Positions 1 through 8,492 are shown, counted from the first letter of the stretch. The stretch is 64,000 bases of DNA from Pseudomonadota bacterium (GCA_027487515.1 JAIYDL010000019.1:186001-250000); one strand, 5' to 3'. Numbers and translations are program-made. Notes: generated by a model from the sequence alone, not told the origin.

Positions 1-2
1 TG

Positions 3-515
3 GCGTATGATCCGGTGACGGTGGAGTTCGGCCCCAGCATGAAGACCCCGGAGTATCTAGCGGTCAATCCGATGGGGAAAGTTCCCGCCCTTACCCTGGG
101 CGAGACCGTCGTTACTGAAACCGCGGCGATCTGCGCTTATCTCGCGGACCTCTATCCGGAGAAGAACCTTGCTCCTCAGGTCACAGATCCTCGGCGCGGC
201 ACCTACCTGCGGTGGATGTTCTTTGCCGCGGGCCCCTTAGATTCGTGTATTTCTTTCGAAAAGATCGGGGTCCCCCTTGAAAGAGCGCAGCGAGGATTCC
301 TCGGGTTTGGTTCGAAAGAACTCGTCCTGAATAGCATTGAGACGGCACTCGCAAAACACAGTCACATCGCAGGGGAGGACTTCACTGCGGCCGATGTTTG
401 TATCAGCTCGCAGTTGCTTTTTGCCATCGACATGGGATTATTCTCCCAGCGCCCTGTCCTCGCTCGCTACCTTGAGCGGTTGTCCGAGAGACCAGCATTC
501 AAGCGCGTTTTTTGA
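3..515 (+). CDS. Glutathione S-transferase family protein (5' end outside window)
   Basis: Soluble GST, which would conjugate glutathione to electrophiles or act as a related thiol enzyme. The visible part contains the end of the thioredoxin-like N-terminal domain, with the NPMGKVPAL stretch (cis-Pro) and TETAAICAYLA, which forms the glutathione site. The all-alpha C-terminal domain follows. The reading frame is open to the window edge (AYDPVTVEFG before the GTG at 15), so the GTG at 15 is internal and the true start lies upstream. About 170 residues are visible of the usual 200-220. Family call is firm; substrate unknown. Confidence 0.85.
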   Translation, partial: AYDPVTVEFGPSMKTPEYLAVNPMGKVPALTLGETVVTETAAICAYLADLYPEKNLAPQVTDPRRGTYLRWMFFAAGPLDSCISFEKIGVPLERAQRGFLGFGSKELVLNSIETALAKHSHIAGEDFTAADVCISSQLLFAIDMGLFSQRPVLARYLERLSERPAFKRVF

Positions 516-559
516 GCTCGAGACATGCTCAGTGCTTCTCCTCACCGGGGTCTTGCGTC

Positions 560-754
560 TCATGCCGAGCGTTTTTCCTCGGCTTCGTTTTCAAGCACTT
601 CGTGCAAGGCTTCCCGGAAAAACTCTTCAACGGCCTGATCGTAGCCGCGGCGGAAGGCCTCGGCTTCTCGAAGGATGGGGTCTGAGATCTTGAGGGACTT
701 TTCCTTGCGGTCGAGGAGCTCGTATTTGATGCGGAAGAGTTTTTCTAAGGTCAT
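560..754 (-). CDS. Small charged hypothetical protein
   Basis: A 64-residue, strongly charged, probably helical protein with no signal peptide or membrane segment. An AGAGA sequence lies just before the ATG, which gives weak translational support. It occupies the gap between the GST and the dienelactone hydrolase, on the opposite strand to both. No family is recognised. The overlapping minus-strand ORF at 627..881 is judged a shadow because it lacks a comparable start. The call rests on composition and position only. Confidence 0.45.
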   Translation of the reverse strand: MTLEKLFRIKYELLDRKEKSLKISDPILREAEAFRRGYDQAVEEFFREALHEVLENEAEEKRSA

Positions 755-832
755 TCTTCTCTATCGTCAGTTTCCCCTTTGGACATGAGAAGCGGGGCCG
801 ACTAAAATGGTCACATTCCTTAGGAGGTTTCC

Positions 833-1597
833 ATGAAGTACTTATTGATGATCCTTTTTCTTCCCGCTCTCTTACAGGCAAAAGTCGTGACGGAAATGGT
901 TGCCTACGAACAAGACGGAGTGAAGCTCGAGGGCCAGCTCGCCTATGACGATGCCGTCAAGGCCCCGCGACCTGGAGTCGTGGTCTTCTCTGAATGGATG
1001 GGGATCAGTCCCTTCTCGAAAGGGAAGGCCCGAGAGCTGGCCGAGCTCGGGTACGTGACCTTTGCTGCCGATTTTTACGGAGTGGGGAACAATCCCAAAG
1101 ACGTGAAGTCAGCGATGGAGATCTCGTCGAAGTTTAAACAGAACCGGCCCCTCATGCGGCAGCGTGCACTCGCAGCTCTGGGAGTTCTTCAGCGCAGTCC
1201 GCGCGTGGATCAATCCCAATTGGCCGCCATCGGATTCTGCTTCGGTGGCACTGTGTCCCTCGAGCTCGCCCGCGGGTCCGCTCCCCTTAAAGGTGTGGTG
1301 AGTTTTCACGGAGGACTCGAGGCGCCGCTCAAAGCGCCGGGGCAGATTAACGCCAAAATCCTCGTTCTCCATGGTGGGGATGATCCCTATGTTCCAGATG
1401 AGATGGTTCGGCAGTTCCAGGAGGAAATGCGGACGGCCAAGGCCGACTGGCAACTGGTGGCCTACGGCAACACCGTCCATTCGTTCACCGTTCCCGACGC
1501 CGGAAGTGACCCCACAAAAGGGGTGGCGTACAATGAAGTCTCGGCCAAGCGTGCCTGGGCTCAGATGAAAACGTTCTTAAAAAGCGTGATCGAGTAG
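833..1597 (+). CDS. Secreted dienelactone hydrolase family protein
   Basis: Alpha/beta-hydrolase of the dienelactone hydrolase family, expected to hydrolyse lactones or esters. Residues 1-16 form a signal peptide ending in LLQA, so the enzyme is probably periplasmic. The nucleophile elbow is GFCFGG with Cys near residue 136, the typical Cys of this family. The Asp lies in HGGDDPYVP and the His in TVHSF. TAGGAGG sits 6-7 bases before the ATG and fixes the start. At 254 aa it has normal length plus leader. It is a single gene ending in a hairpin shared with the convergent fumarase genes. Confidence 0.88.
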   Translation: MKYLLMILFLPALLQAKVVTEMVAYEQDGVKLEGQLAYDDAVKAPRPGVVVFSEWMGISPFSKGKARELAELGYVTFAADFYGVGNNPKDVKSAMEISSKFKQNRPLMRQRALAALGVLQRSPRVDQSQLAAIGFCFGGTVSLELARGSAPLKGVVSFHGGLEAPLKAPGQINAKILVLHGGDDPYVPDEMVRQFQEEMRTAKADWQLVAYGNTVHSFTVPDAGSDPTKGVAYNEVSAKRAWAQMKTFLKSVIE

Positions 1598-1602
1598 AAT
1601 GG

Positions 1603-1620
1603 GGGGCCTCGCGGGGCCCC
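1603..1620. terminator. GC-rich hairpin between convergent genes
   Basis: GGGGCC and GGCCCC arms around a 6-base loop, followed by TCATTTCTT on the plus strand. It lies in the 30-bp gap between the convergent hydrolase and fumarase-beta genes and could stop both transcripts. Confidence 0.6.
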
Positions 1621-1627
1621 TCATTTC

Positions 1628-2197
1628 TTAGAGCACGGTCTTGAGAATTTCTTTGGAAGCGGCTTCGACATCTTTGTGAAGGGAGTTTCCATGAGAGTCC
1701 ATGGTCACAACCACCGGAAAGTCTTCCACCGTCAGCTCCCAGATGGCCTCCGGGAGACCGAACTCTTCCAGGAAAAGCCCGTCGACGGACTTGATCTTCT
1801 CGGCCAGCACTTGGGCAGCTCCGCCGACGGCGTGAAGATAGACGCATCCGTACTCCCGGCATGCATCGAGGGTCTTCTGTCCCATGCCACCTTTACCAAT
1901 GACGCCGACGATTCCGTGATCGCGGATGACTTCCCACTGGTACGGCTCTTCTCGGATCGAGGTCGTGGGACCCGCGGCCGTGACTGTCCATTGGCCCGTC
2001 TTCTTATCTTTCATGGTGACAGGGCCACAGTGGTAGATGATCTGATTCTTGAGATTCACGGGGCACTTGTTTCCCTCGTGAAGGTACTTATGGACCGCAT
2101 CTCGGCCAGTGAAGAGTTTGCCCGAGATGAGCACCATGTCTCCGACCTTGAGTTCACGAACGGCTTCGGGAGAGAAGGGATAGGTTAAGCGTTTCAT
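1628..2197 (-). CDS. Class I fumarate hydratase, beta subunit (C-terminal domain)
   Basis: Beta half of an iron-sulfur class I fumarase, which hydrates fumarate to malate in the citric acid cycle. The 189 aa match the swivelling C-terminal domain, with LISGKLFTGRDAVHK near the N-terminus and GPTTSIREEPYQ and IGKGGMG in the middle. In the single-chain FumA/FumB enzymes this domain is fused to the alpha half; here it is separate. It follows the alpha gene by 9 bp and must be made with it. A tartrate dehydratase beta subunit is the main alternative. Confidence 0.88.
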   Translation of the reverse strand: MKRLTYPFSPEAVRELKVGDMVLISGKLFTGRDAVHKYLHEGNKCPVNLKNQIIYHCGPVTMKDKKTGQWTVTAAGPTTSIREEPYQWEVIRDHGIVGVIGKGGMGQKTLDACREYGCVYLHAVGGAAQVLAEKIKSVDGLFLEEFGLPEAIWELTVEDFPVVVTMDSHGNSLHKDVEAASKEILKTVL

Positions 2198-2206
2198 GTC
2201 ATGTTC

Positions 2207-3235
2207 CTAGTAGAGCCATTTTTTAATGGTGTTTTTCTTCGCGTCGAGAACGACCCCTTGCCGGCGGAAGGCCCAGCACATGTAGGAGATAGAGACAAAG
2301 AACGAGGCCGGGACGCGGTTGGCGTGAGTGAGTTTACAAGAGATCAGCGTCGTCTTGCCACCGAAGCCCATGGGGCCAATGCCGAGCTTGTTGCAAGTCT
2401 CCACGATCTCGGTCTCAAGCTTCGCAAGTTCGGGTAGGGGATTGGTGTCGTCGAGTTTGCGCAGGAGCTGTTTCTTAGCCGCGTAAGCCGAATCCGCCCG
2501 GTCCCCCCCAACGCAGACGCCGAGAGCTCCTGGCCCGCAGCCCTTGCCCTGGGCCTTGTGGACCGCATCGATCACGACCTTCCGAACCCCTTCAAGGTCC
2601 CGGCCAGCGCCTAAAGTCGTGTCTGGTAAGGAGTACTGAGCGGACACGTTCTCGCAGCCGCCACCCTTGAGGACGAGTTTAACTTCGACGTCTTTTTTCG
2701 TTGTCTCATAGAAGTGAATCGAGGGGTGACCTTCGCCGAGGTTCGTTCCTGCGTTCTCACCGGTTAATGAGTTCACGGAATTCTGTCGGAGGTAGCCTTT
2801 CTGAGTCGCCTTCACGACGGCCTTCTTGATCAGTTCCTTGAACTGGTTCTGGAAGAAGCCCGGAGGGTGGTAGACGAAGAAAATAACTGTCCCCGTATCC
2901 TGACAGAGCGGCTGGGACTTGAACTTCGCGAGATCCATGTTGTCTTTGATGATGTTCATGGCGTAGGACGCCGTCGTGTTCTGCTCCTCTTGGGAGCGCG
3001 CGCGCAGGAGCGTCTTCGCGACGTCATCTGGGATGACGGTGGAGGTGATCCGGATGAGTTCGAGGAGAGAGTCGACAGTCTGTGCCGAAGCGCCGAGAGC
3101 TGAGGAACCTTTCTTGCTCGGTTTCTTTGCCGCAGTTCGCTTTGAACTAACGACGGCCTTCTTCGTGGTTGGTTTCACAGCTTGGGTCCGGGAGCGAGAG
3201 GCTTTTTTGCCCTTCGCCGTCACTTTTTTAGTCAT
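2207..3235 (-). CDS. Class I fumarate hydratase, alpha subunit, with basic N-terminal extension
   Basis: Alpha half of the two-subunit fumarase, carrying the 4Fe-4S cluster. Cluster cysteines are visible in QPLCQDTGT, KGGGCENVS and VETCNKLGIGP. The first ~52 residues are a low-complexity Lys/Ser/Thr/Ala/Arg-rich tail (for example TAAKKPSKKG) before the normal start of the domain around SLLELI. The tail is not a start error: CAGGAGAC lies 6-7 bases before the first ATG and no Met separates tail and domain. The tail resembles histone-H1-like basic tails, not a signal peptide. Function of the tail is unknown. Confidence 0.88.
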   Translation of the reverse strand: MTKKVTAKGKKASRSRTQAVKPTTKKAVVSSKRTAAKKPSKKGSSALGASAQTVDSLLELIRITSTVIPDDVAKTLLRARSQEEQNTTASYAMNIIKDNMDLAKFKSQPLCQDTGTVIFFVYHPPGFFQNQFKELIKKAVVKATQKGYLRQNSVNSLTGENAGTNLGEGHPSIHFYETTKKDVEVKLVLKGGGCENVSAQYSLPDTTLGAGRDLEGVRKVVIDAVHKAQGKGCGPGALGVCVGGDRADSAYAAKKQLLRKLDDTNPLPELAKLETEIVETCNKLGIGPMGFGGKTTLISCKLTHANRVPASFFVSISYMCWAFRRQGVVLDAKKNTIKKWLY

Positions 3236-3322
3236 GCCTGTCTCCTGTGTTGTGAAGTTATATTAGTGGGAAGAGGTCTCATTTTCCAGAGTAAATTGGG
3301 TCTTTTTTTGCTACCATTTTCT

Positions 3323-4420
3323 ATGTCTCATGCTCCTCCGACGGTCCCTGTCTCTGAGATCCTTGGCGTCTTTCTGAAGCTCGGTGCCCTGGGCTTCGGA
3401 GGACCTGCGGCCCACATCGCGATGATGCGTGAGGAAGTCGTGGACAAGCGGGGATGGCTTGGAAAGGATGAGTTTTTTGATCTCGTGGGTGCCACGAATC
3501 TCATCCCGGGTCCGAATTCTACCGAACTCGCGATTCACATAGGCCTAAAGCTCGGGGGCAAGCGCGGGCTCCTCGCTGCTGGTGTGGCGTTCATTCTTCC
3601 GGCGTTCCTCTTAGTCCTCGGTCTTGGGATGCTCTACGTGCGGTTCGGGGGCCTACCGGACCTCGCTCCGGTCCTCACGGGGATGCGTCCGGCCATCGTC
3701 GCGGTCGTCTTCCTCGCACTCCTGAAGTTTCGCGAAAGTGCCCTCCGGAATATTCCGGAAGTGCTGGCGGGCGGAGTCGCCCTGGGACTCGTGGGTCTGG
3801 GGGTCAATGAGGTCGCGGTGATCTTCATCGCAGGGGCCCTCTTGTCCGGCCCCGGGAGACTTGCCTTCGCACCGCTGGCCGTGAGCGCTTCGGTTTCCCC
3901 GCTCACGGGTGGATCGATCTTTTACTTCTTCCTGAAAGTGGGATCCGTGCTCTTCGGATCGGGTTACGTGCTTCTGGCGTTTCTGAAAAACGAGCTCGTC
4001 GATGAGCGCGGCTGGCTCACAACTTCCCAGCTCCTCGACGCCATCAGTGTCGGGCAATTCACTCCCGGCCCCGTGTTCACCACCGCCACCTTCATCGGCT
4101 ACCTTCTCCAGGGGAGCACCGGCGCGATCCTCGCGACCCTCGGTATCTTTCTGCCGTCGTTTCTCTTCGTCGCCGCGAGCGCTCCCTTCTTGCCCAGGCT
4201 CCGGTCTTCGCCAGCTCTCTCGCGGTTCTTGGACGGAGTGAATGCCGGCTCCTTCGCGCTGATGAGTTTGGTTACGGTACAGCTCGGGGCCAAGAGTGTG
4301 GTGAGTCTTCCGACCGCAGCGATCTTCGTGGGGGCGGTGGCGGTGCTTACGGTTGGCCGGATCAATTCAGCATGGGTGATCCTGGCCGGTGCCATCGCCG
4401 GTCACCTTCTCCTGGCGTAA
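3323..4420 (+). CDS. chrA: Chromate transporter, two CHR domains
   Basis: Inner-membrane transporter of the CHR family; some members export chromate, others have unknown substrates. Two homologous halves are visible: GFGGPAAHIAMM...LGATNLIPGPNS-like sequence in the first, and FGSGYVLLAFL...GQFTPGPVFT in the second, each with several hydrophobic helices. The 365 aa fit the long-chain ChrA class. The track ORF starts at 3182, but that part overlaps the fumarase leader on the other strand. ATG 3323 (MSHAPP) gives the natural N-terminus. It has no good Shine-Dalgarno, and GTG 3266 is an alternative. Confidence 0.87.
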   Translation: MSHAPPTVPVSEILGVFLKLGALGFGGPAAHIAMMREEVVDKRGWLGKDEFFDLVGATNLIPGPNSTELAIHIGLKLGGKRGLLAAGVAFILPAFLLVLGLGMLYVRFGGLPDLAPVLTGMRPAIVAVVFLALLKFRESALRNIPEVLAGGVALGLVGLGVNEVAVIFIAGALLSGPGRLAFAPLAVSASVSPLTGGSIFYFFLKVGSVLFGSGYVLLAFLKNELVDERGWLTTSQLLDAISVGQFTPGPVFTTATFIGYLLQGSTGAILATLGIFLPSFLFVAASAPFLPRLRSSPALSRFLDGVNAGSFALMSLVTVQLGAKSVVSLPTAAIFVGAVAVLTVGRINSAWVILAGAIAGHLLLA

Positions 4421-4435
4421 AAAAATCACTCCACC

Positions 4436-4463
4436 CTTGACGTTCACTGCCGGAGTCTCATCT
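4436..4463 (+). promoter_or_regulatory. Heat-shock (sigma-32-like) promoter for hsp20
   Basis: CTTGACG, 14 bases, then CTCATCT fits the sigma-32 pattern CTTGAAA-N(11-16)-CCCATNT with only a few mismatches. It lies about 50 bp before the Hsp20 start. The same -35 could also serve the housekeeping sigma factor. Confidence 0.5.
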
Positions 4464-4514
4464 TGGAGAGTGAGAAGACGATGAAAATCGTTGACCAACC
4501 CCATAGGAGGAAGC

Positions 4515-4973
4515 ATGTACCACCTCGAACTAAAACCCTTTCGCAGAAGCCTCTCACAGACGTGGGAGAAAGACATCGAACGCCTCATCGATCGCACCGC
4601 CGGTGTGGCCCACTTCGTCCCCGCGTGCGAAGTCCGAGAAGAGGAGACGGCCTACGTCATCGGCGTCGACCTCCCCGGAGTGGTTGAGGAGGACCTGACG
4701 ATGGAGGTGAAAGATAATCAACTCCATCTTTCGGGAGAGCGCAAGTCCCAGGCACCGACCGAGAAGGTCCAGGTGCTGCGGTCCGAGGTTCGGCTCGGCA
4801 AATTCGCCCGGGTGTTTACGCTCCCGCAGAACGTCCGTGCCGAAGGCATCGTCGCGAACTTCGAGCACGGAGTCCTCACTCTCGTCCTGCCGAAGGAAGA
4901 AAAAACTCGCCCCATGAAGATCACCCTTTCAGACCGGAAGAACCCAACGGTGGCGCCGGAGCTGAAGAGCTAG
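4515..4973 (+). CDS. Small heat shock protein Hsp20
   Basis: ATP-independent holdase of the alpha-crystallin family, which keeps unfolding proteins soluble in the cytoplasm. The alpha-crystallin domain spans about residues 38-140 and starts with PACEVREEE. It ends in the classical GVLTLVLPKEE motif. ATG 4515 is chosen over the track start (4491) because TAGGAGG sits 5-6 bases upstream; this gives 152 aa, normal for the family. A heat-shock-type promoter and a terminator make it a single transcription unit. Confidence 0.93.
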   Translation: MYHLELKPFRRSLSQTWEKDIERLIDRTAGVAHFVPACEVREEETAYVIGVDLPGVVEEDLTMEVKDNQLHLSGERKSQAPTEKVQVLRSEVRLGKFARVFTLPQNVRAEGIVANFEHGVLTLVLPKEEKTRPMKITLSDRKNPTVAPELKS

Positions 4974-4993
4974 CCTTCTCTCCCAGATGACGG

Positions 4994-5020
4994 AGGGGCC
5001 TCTTACCAGGGGCCCCTTTC
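4994..5020 (+). terminator. Terminator after hsp20
   Basis: AGGGGCC and GGCCCCT arms with a 10-base loop, then TTTC, about 20 bp after the Hsp20 stop codon. Confidence 0.65.
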
Positions 5021-5056
5021 TGTGAGACCCTTTGAACCTAACTAAAAGGATTTCAC

Positions 5057-5461
5057 ATGCACCAGATGAAAGTCTCCTACCACGGTGACCTCCGGACCGA
5101 AGCGGTCCACCTCGAATCCAAGAACACCATTCACACCGATGCCCCGAAAGACAACCAGGGAAAGGGAGAAGCCTTCTCACCCACCGACCTCTTGAGCTCT
5201 TCCCTGGCCAGCTGCATGCTCACCATCATGGCGATGAAGGCCCGGGCGTTGGGGCTGGAGTTTCCGGGAGTGACGGTGGAGGTTCAGAAAGTGATGCAGC
5301 CGTCTCCGCGGACGGTAGCGGAGATTGTTCTGCGCTTTGACTGGCAGGGGCTTGATCGTCGGATTTCTCCGGAGGCCCTACTGGCGCTGAAGGAGGCGGG
5401 CCTGAACTGTCCCGTGGCCCTGGCGCTGGCCCCGGCGGTAAAGAAGACTCTTCACTGGTAG
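5057..5461 (+). CDS. OsmC family peroxiredoxin-like protein
   Basis: OsmC/Ohr-type thiol protein, which reduces organic peroxides in the cytoplasm. Both redox cysteines are present: Cys53 in LASCMLTIM and Cys118 in GLNCPVALAL. Length (134 aa) is typical, with AAAGGAT before the ATG. The C-terminal 78 codons are also read on the other strand as the Pro-rich tail of the subtilase. Because Cys118 falls in the overlap, the osmC frame is the constrained one. Confidence 0.9.
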   Translation: MHQMKVSYHGDLRTEAVHLESKNTIHTDAPKDNQGKGEAFSPTDLLSSSLASCMLTIMAMKARALGLEFPGVTVEVQKVMQPSPRTVAEIVLRFDWQGLDRRISPEALLALKEAGLNCPVALALAPAVKKTLHW

Positions 5462-6842
5462 GAGCTCCGAGGTCCTCATCCACGTCGGCGGGGGTGATGA
5501 CCGACGGTAGAGCGTCGAGGAGTTTCCTTTGCATCTGCTCCGGTGTCACGGCCGGTGGGAGACCGATGCTAATCTTATCCTCCATTGGGATGAGGCCCGA
5601 AGCCCCGAGACTGATCGCCTGCTCCAAGGGAAGATCTTTGGAGAGGAGAGCGGCCCGGAGTGCGTGGGTGTTGTCGACGATGGCGCCGGACACGAGCCGG
5701 GATTTGAGGTGGTCTTTGATCTCTCCCGTCCCGAGGATGATCCTCCGGATCTGCGCCGGAGTTAACGCCGGATTCGTGTTTTTGATCTGGGCGGCGATGT
5801 TGGCCACATAGGGGGCCGCCATCGAGGTTCCACTGGCCGGAGAAATCACCGTCTTCCCATTTTCGCCGTAGACCGTGGGGATGATCGAGGGAATGGCGAC
5901 GCCGGGGGCCCCGATGTCAACGTGCCGGAGACCGAAGTTAGAGAAGGTCGCGAGGAATTCGCCGTTCATCGCCGCGACCGCGATGGCGTTGTCCACCTTG
6001 ATCCGGGAGGGGTAGTGGTGGAAGCTGTCGTTGTCTAGGCCGGAGTTTCCGGCCGAGAAAATGAAGAGCATGTTGGGATGGCGGCGCATGGTGCGCTCGC
6101 CGCTCTCGTAGAGGTTCCGGAAATACTCGTCCACGATCGCCATCAGCTGGGGCTCCGCGATCTCTCCCCCGGTGAGTTCGCGGTAGCGCTCGCGGAACTT
6201 CGTGACGACGTTCTTAAACGTGATGCCGTAGGAGGCGTTGACGATCTCGATGCGCTTGCCGGCGACGAAGCGGCAGATGCGGGAGAACTTCTCCGAGATC
6301 CGATCCCGGGAGAGTTTGATCTCCTGCCGGAAGCGCTCCTCTGGGGTCTTCCCCTGGGCCTCGGGTGCAGTCTCCGGAAGCCCACCCTCAACCGCCACCA
6401 CCGGGTTCGGAAGGTTCAGCCCTCGGATGGGAAAGATGCTGATGTTTTCGCCTTCTCGGAGCGCGATCCCGGCGACGATGGTGCCGTGGCTGTGTTTTTT
6501 AAACCGCCGGACCTTTTCCATGAAGCTCTTGTCTGCGTTTCGTTTCTTGTACCAGTTAAACTCATCAAGCGAGAGTCCCTGGCGGTGCCCCTTGGCGCGC
6601 AGGTCCCGGTAGCGCAGAACGGCTTCGAGGTCGGAGCGGTCTTGGATGACCGACGTCTTCAGGTGACTGTTGTCGAAGAAGTCGAGGCCATAGAAGTCGA
6701 TCACTTCCTCGTCGGTTTGGCCCTTCAAGAGCTTCGGCGCGAGGTAGTTATGGTCCAGGTCAAAGCCCGTGTCGATGATGGCGATGGTGGCGGAGTGCCC
6801 CGCTGTGGCGAAGAGAAGGGAGAGACACATTAAGCGGATCAT
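5226..6842 (-). CDS. Secreted subtilisin-like serine protease (S8)
   Basis: Secreted endopeptidase with the complete triad: Asp24 in AIIDTGFD, His119 in HSHGT and Ser340 in SPASGTSMAAP. FSAGNSG carries the oxyanion Asn. A leader (about residues 1-17) precedes the domain directly, so there is no room for an inhibitory propeptide of usual size. An insert of ~95 residues separates Asp and His, and another lies around 140-190. After about residue 460 the chain becomes Pro/Ser/Ala-rich because this part is antisense to osmC. Whether that tail is translated usefully is unclear; the protease domain itself is certain. Confidence 0.9.
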   Translation of the reverse strand: MIRLMCLSLLFATAGHSATIAIIDTGFDLDHNYLAPKLLKGQTDEEVIDFYGLDFFDNSHLKTSVIQDRSDLEAVLRYRDLRAKGHRQGLSLDEFNWYKKRNADKSFMEKVRRFKKHSHGTIVAGIALREGENISIFPIRGLNLPNPVVAVEGGLPETAPEAQGKTPEERFRQEIKLSRDRISEKFSRICRFVAGKRIEIVNASYGITFKNVVTKFRERYRELTGGEIAEPQLMAIVDEYFRNLYESGERTMRRHPNMLFIFSAGNSGLDNDSFHHYPSRIKVDNAIAVAAMNGEFLATFSNFGLRHVDIGAPGVAIPSIIPTVYGENGKTVISPASGTSMAAPYVANIAAQIKNTNPALTPAQIRRIILGTGEIKDHLKSRLVSGAIVDNTHALRAALLSKDLPLEQAISLGASGLIPMEDKISIGLPPAVTPEQMQRKLLDALPSVITPADVDEDLGAPTSEESSLPPGPAPGPRDSSGPPPSAPVGPPEKSDDQAPASQSAEQSPLPSAETAASLSEPPPSLPETPAPTPGPSSP

Positions 6843-6880
6843 GAGGAAGATTGTAAGCGGAAGGGGACGAGTGGGCGAGG

Positions 6881-6908
6881 AAAAAAGGGGCCCTCGGTGG
6901 AGGACCCC
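6881..6908 (-). terminator. Intrinsic terminator of the yceI gene
   Basis: Read on the minus strand: GGGGTCCTC, loop CACC, GAGGGCCCC, then six T. The stem has 9 bp with one G-U pair. It directly follows the YceI stop codon. Confidence 0.85.
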
Positions 6909-6917
6909 GAGCGTCGG

Positions 6918-7493
6918 TTACTTCTTAGCCGTCACGTCGATGGCGAGAGTGAACTCGTCGTTGATCGCCTTGTCGCCAAGGCCCTTGAAGAAATTCGTAG
7001 ACCCGTACTTCAGGCCCCACTTCGTACGGTCGAGGGTCATGTTCGTTTTGCCGGTGACTGCGGCGTCCGTCTTCGAGAGACCGGCGACGACGAAGGTCAC
7101 AGGAACTGTCTGACCGAGCATGGTGAGGCTCCCAGAAACTTCTAGGCCCTTGGCCGTTTTCTTCGAGCCACTGATCTTCAGCGTCGAGGTCGGGAATTTC
7201 TCGGTGTTGAAGAAGTCGGCGGATTTCATGTGGCCTACGTACTTGCCGTTGTACTCTTTGTCAGTGATGTCCGTGCTGGTGAGAGAGTTCATGTCCGCGA
7301 CGAACTCTCCGCCGGTGATGAGCTCTCCGGTGAACACGAGGGATCCGCTCTTGAACGAAATGTTTCCGGTGTGTTCGCCGTTCAATTTCTTACCGACGTA
7401 GGTGATCTTACTCGCACCGACATCGACGGTGTAAGTTTGGGCCGCTGCGCTGAACGCGGTGACGGCGAAGAGGGCTGCGATTAAAGTTTTCAC
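6918..7493 (-). CDS. YceI family periplasmic protein
   Basis: YceI-type lipocalin-like beta barrel that binds a polyisoprenoid or similar lipid in the periplasm. The signal peptide ends in AFSAAAQ. It is followed by YTVDVGASKITYVGKK, and later RTKWGLKYG, both typical of the family. Start is GTG with GAAGGAG 7 bases upstream. The 191 aa are normal. It is divergent from the LysR gene across an AT-rich 114-bp region, so LysR control is possible but unproven. Confidence 0.9.
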   Translation of the reverse strand: MKTLIAALFAVTAFSAAAQTYTVDVGASKITYVGKKLNGEHTGNISFKSGSLVFTGELITGGEFVADMNSLTSTDITDKEYNGKYVGHMKSADFFNTEKFPTSTLKISGSKKTAKGLEVSGSLTMLGQTVPVTFVVAGLSKTDAAVTGKTNMTLDRTKWGLKYGSTNFFKGLGDKAINDEFTLAIDVTAKK

Positions 7494-7564
7494 TGAGGAC
7501 TCCTTCGTTGTTGGGGTAACGTTTTTTTTGTGCTTCCATCATGAGTTATATTTTGATAAAAAAA

Positions 7565-7593
7565 AAGACAGTTTTTTTCATAAACACTATAAA
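7565..7593 (+). promoter_or_regulatory. Candidate promoter for the LysR gene with very short leader
   Basis: AAGACA, 17 bases, TATAAA in the AT-rich divergent region. Transcription would start about 8 bases before the ATG at 7608. That ATG has no Shine-Dalgarno, which fits a nearly leaderless message. Confidence 0.4.
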
Positions 7594-7607
7594 TAATTGT
7601 TATACAC

Positions 7608-8492
7608 ATGACTTTCGATCAAGTTCTCGTCTTTCATAAGATTATTGAGACCGGTAGTTTCAAGGCCGCCGCTGCACAGCTGCATCGAACGCAGCCGGCG
7701 ATTAGCCTGGCGGTGAAGAAACTCGAAGAAGAAATAGAAGTCGAGTTGTTTGATCGGAGCGGTTACAGGCCAAGCCTCACCGCACACGGTCGCGCATTTT
7801 TTGAGCGCTCATTTAAAGTCCTCCAAGGGATGGCGGAGCTCGAAGGCCTGGCCCGAAGCTTCCAGCACCGAGAGGAACCTGAGCTCTCGATCGCCGTCGA
7901 TGGGATCTCACCGCTGGCGAGGCTCCTTTCGCTCTTCAAATCCTTCGGCGAACGCTTCCCGAACACGCGGTTGAACCTAGGGTTTGAAATCCTGGGTGAA
8001 GCCGAGCGCCGTGTGGTGACGGGAGAGGCCCAGATTGGCATTACCCATTTCATCTCAGATAGCGATGCCCTCGAGGTTGTGCCGGTGACGTCGGTCACGA
8101 TGATCCCGGTCATGGGCCGTGAGCTCTACCGCTCTCGGAAACTCTGGCGCGAGGCCGATCTGCGGGAGATCGACCAAGTGGTCGTCGGTGATCGCATCGG
8201 CCCTCAGGGGGCGAGCTTCGGGCTTCTCGACGGGGGAAAGAAGTGGCGCATCGGGGATAGCAATTTTAAACGCGAGATCATCCTCGCGGGTCTTGGCTGG
8301 GGCCACCTCACCGAACACAGCATCGAGCGGGAGCTCAAGGAAAAAAAACTCGTGGCCCTGGACTTCGAGAGCATCCGGTCTCGGCGGCTCGTGATCAATC
8401 TCATCCGCTTGAAAAAGCGACCTCCCGGCATCGTCGCCGCTGACCTTTGGCAGGAACTCCTCGGGCTCTCCGGGAAAAGTGAAAAGAAGTGA
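7608..8492 (+). CDS. LysR family transcriptional regulator
   Basis: One-component regulator. The N-terminal winged helix-turn-helix (residues 1-60) has the family pattern SFKAAAAQLHRTQPAISLAVKKLEEE. The effector-binding domain follows from about residue 90. The 294 aa are normal. It has no ribosome site and starts at the edge of its candidate promoter. It is transcribed away from yceI and overlaps the metalloprotease gene by 4 bp (GTGA), so it leads the 7.6-14.5 kb gene string. The effector is unknown. Confidence 0.93.
   Translation: MTFDQVLVFHKIIETGSFKAAAAQLHRTQPAISLAVKKLEEEIEVELFDRSGYRPSLTAHGRAFFERSFKVLQGMAELEGLARSFQHREEPELSIAVDGISPLARLLSLFKSFGERFPNTRLNLGFEILGEAERRVVTGEAQIGITHFISDSDALEVVPVTSVTMIPVMGRELYRSRKLWREADLREIDQVVVGDRIGPQGASFGLLDGGKKWRIGDSNFKREIILAGLGWGHLTEHSIERELKEKKLVALDFESIRSRRLVINLIRLKKRPPGIVAADLWQELLGLSGKSEKK

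Noticed and set aside
6078-6833. 251-aa plus-strand ORF
   Set aside because: Antisense to the subtilase domain, which has a full catalytic triad.
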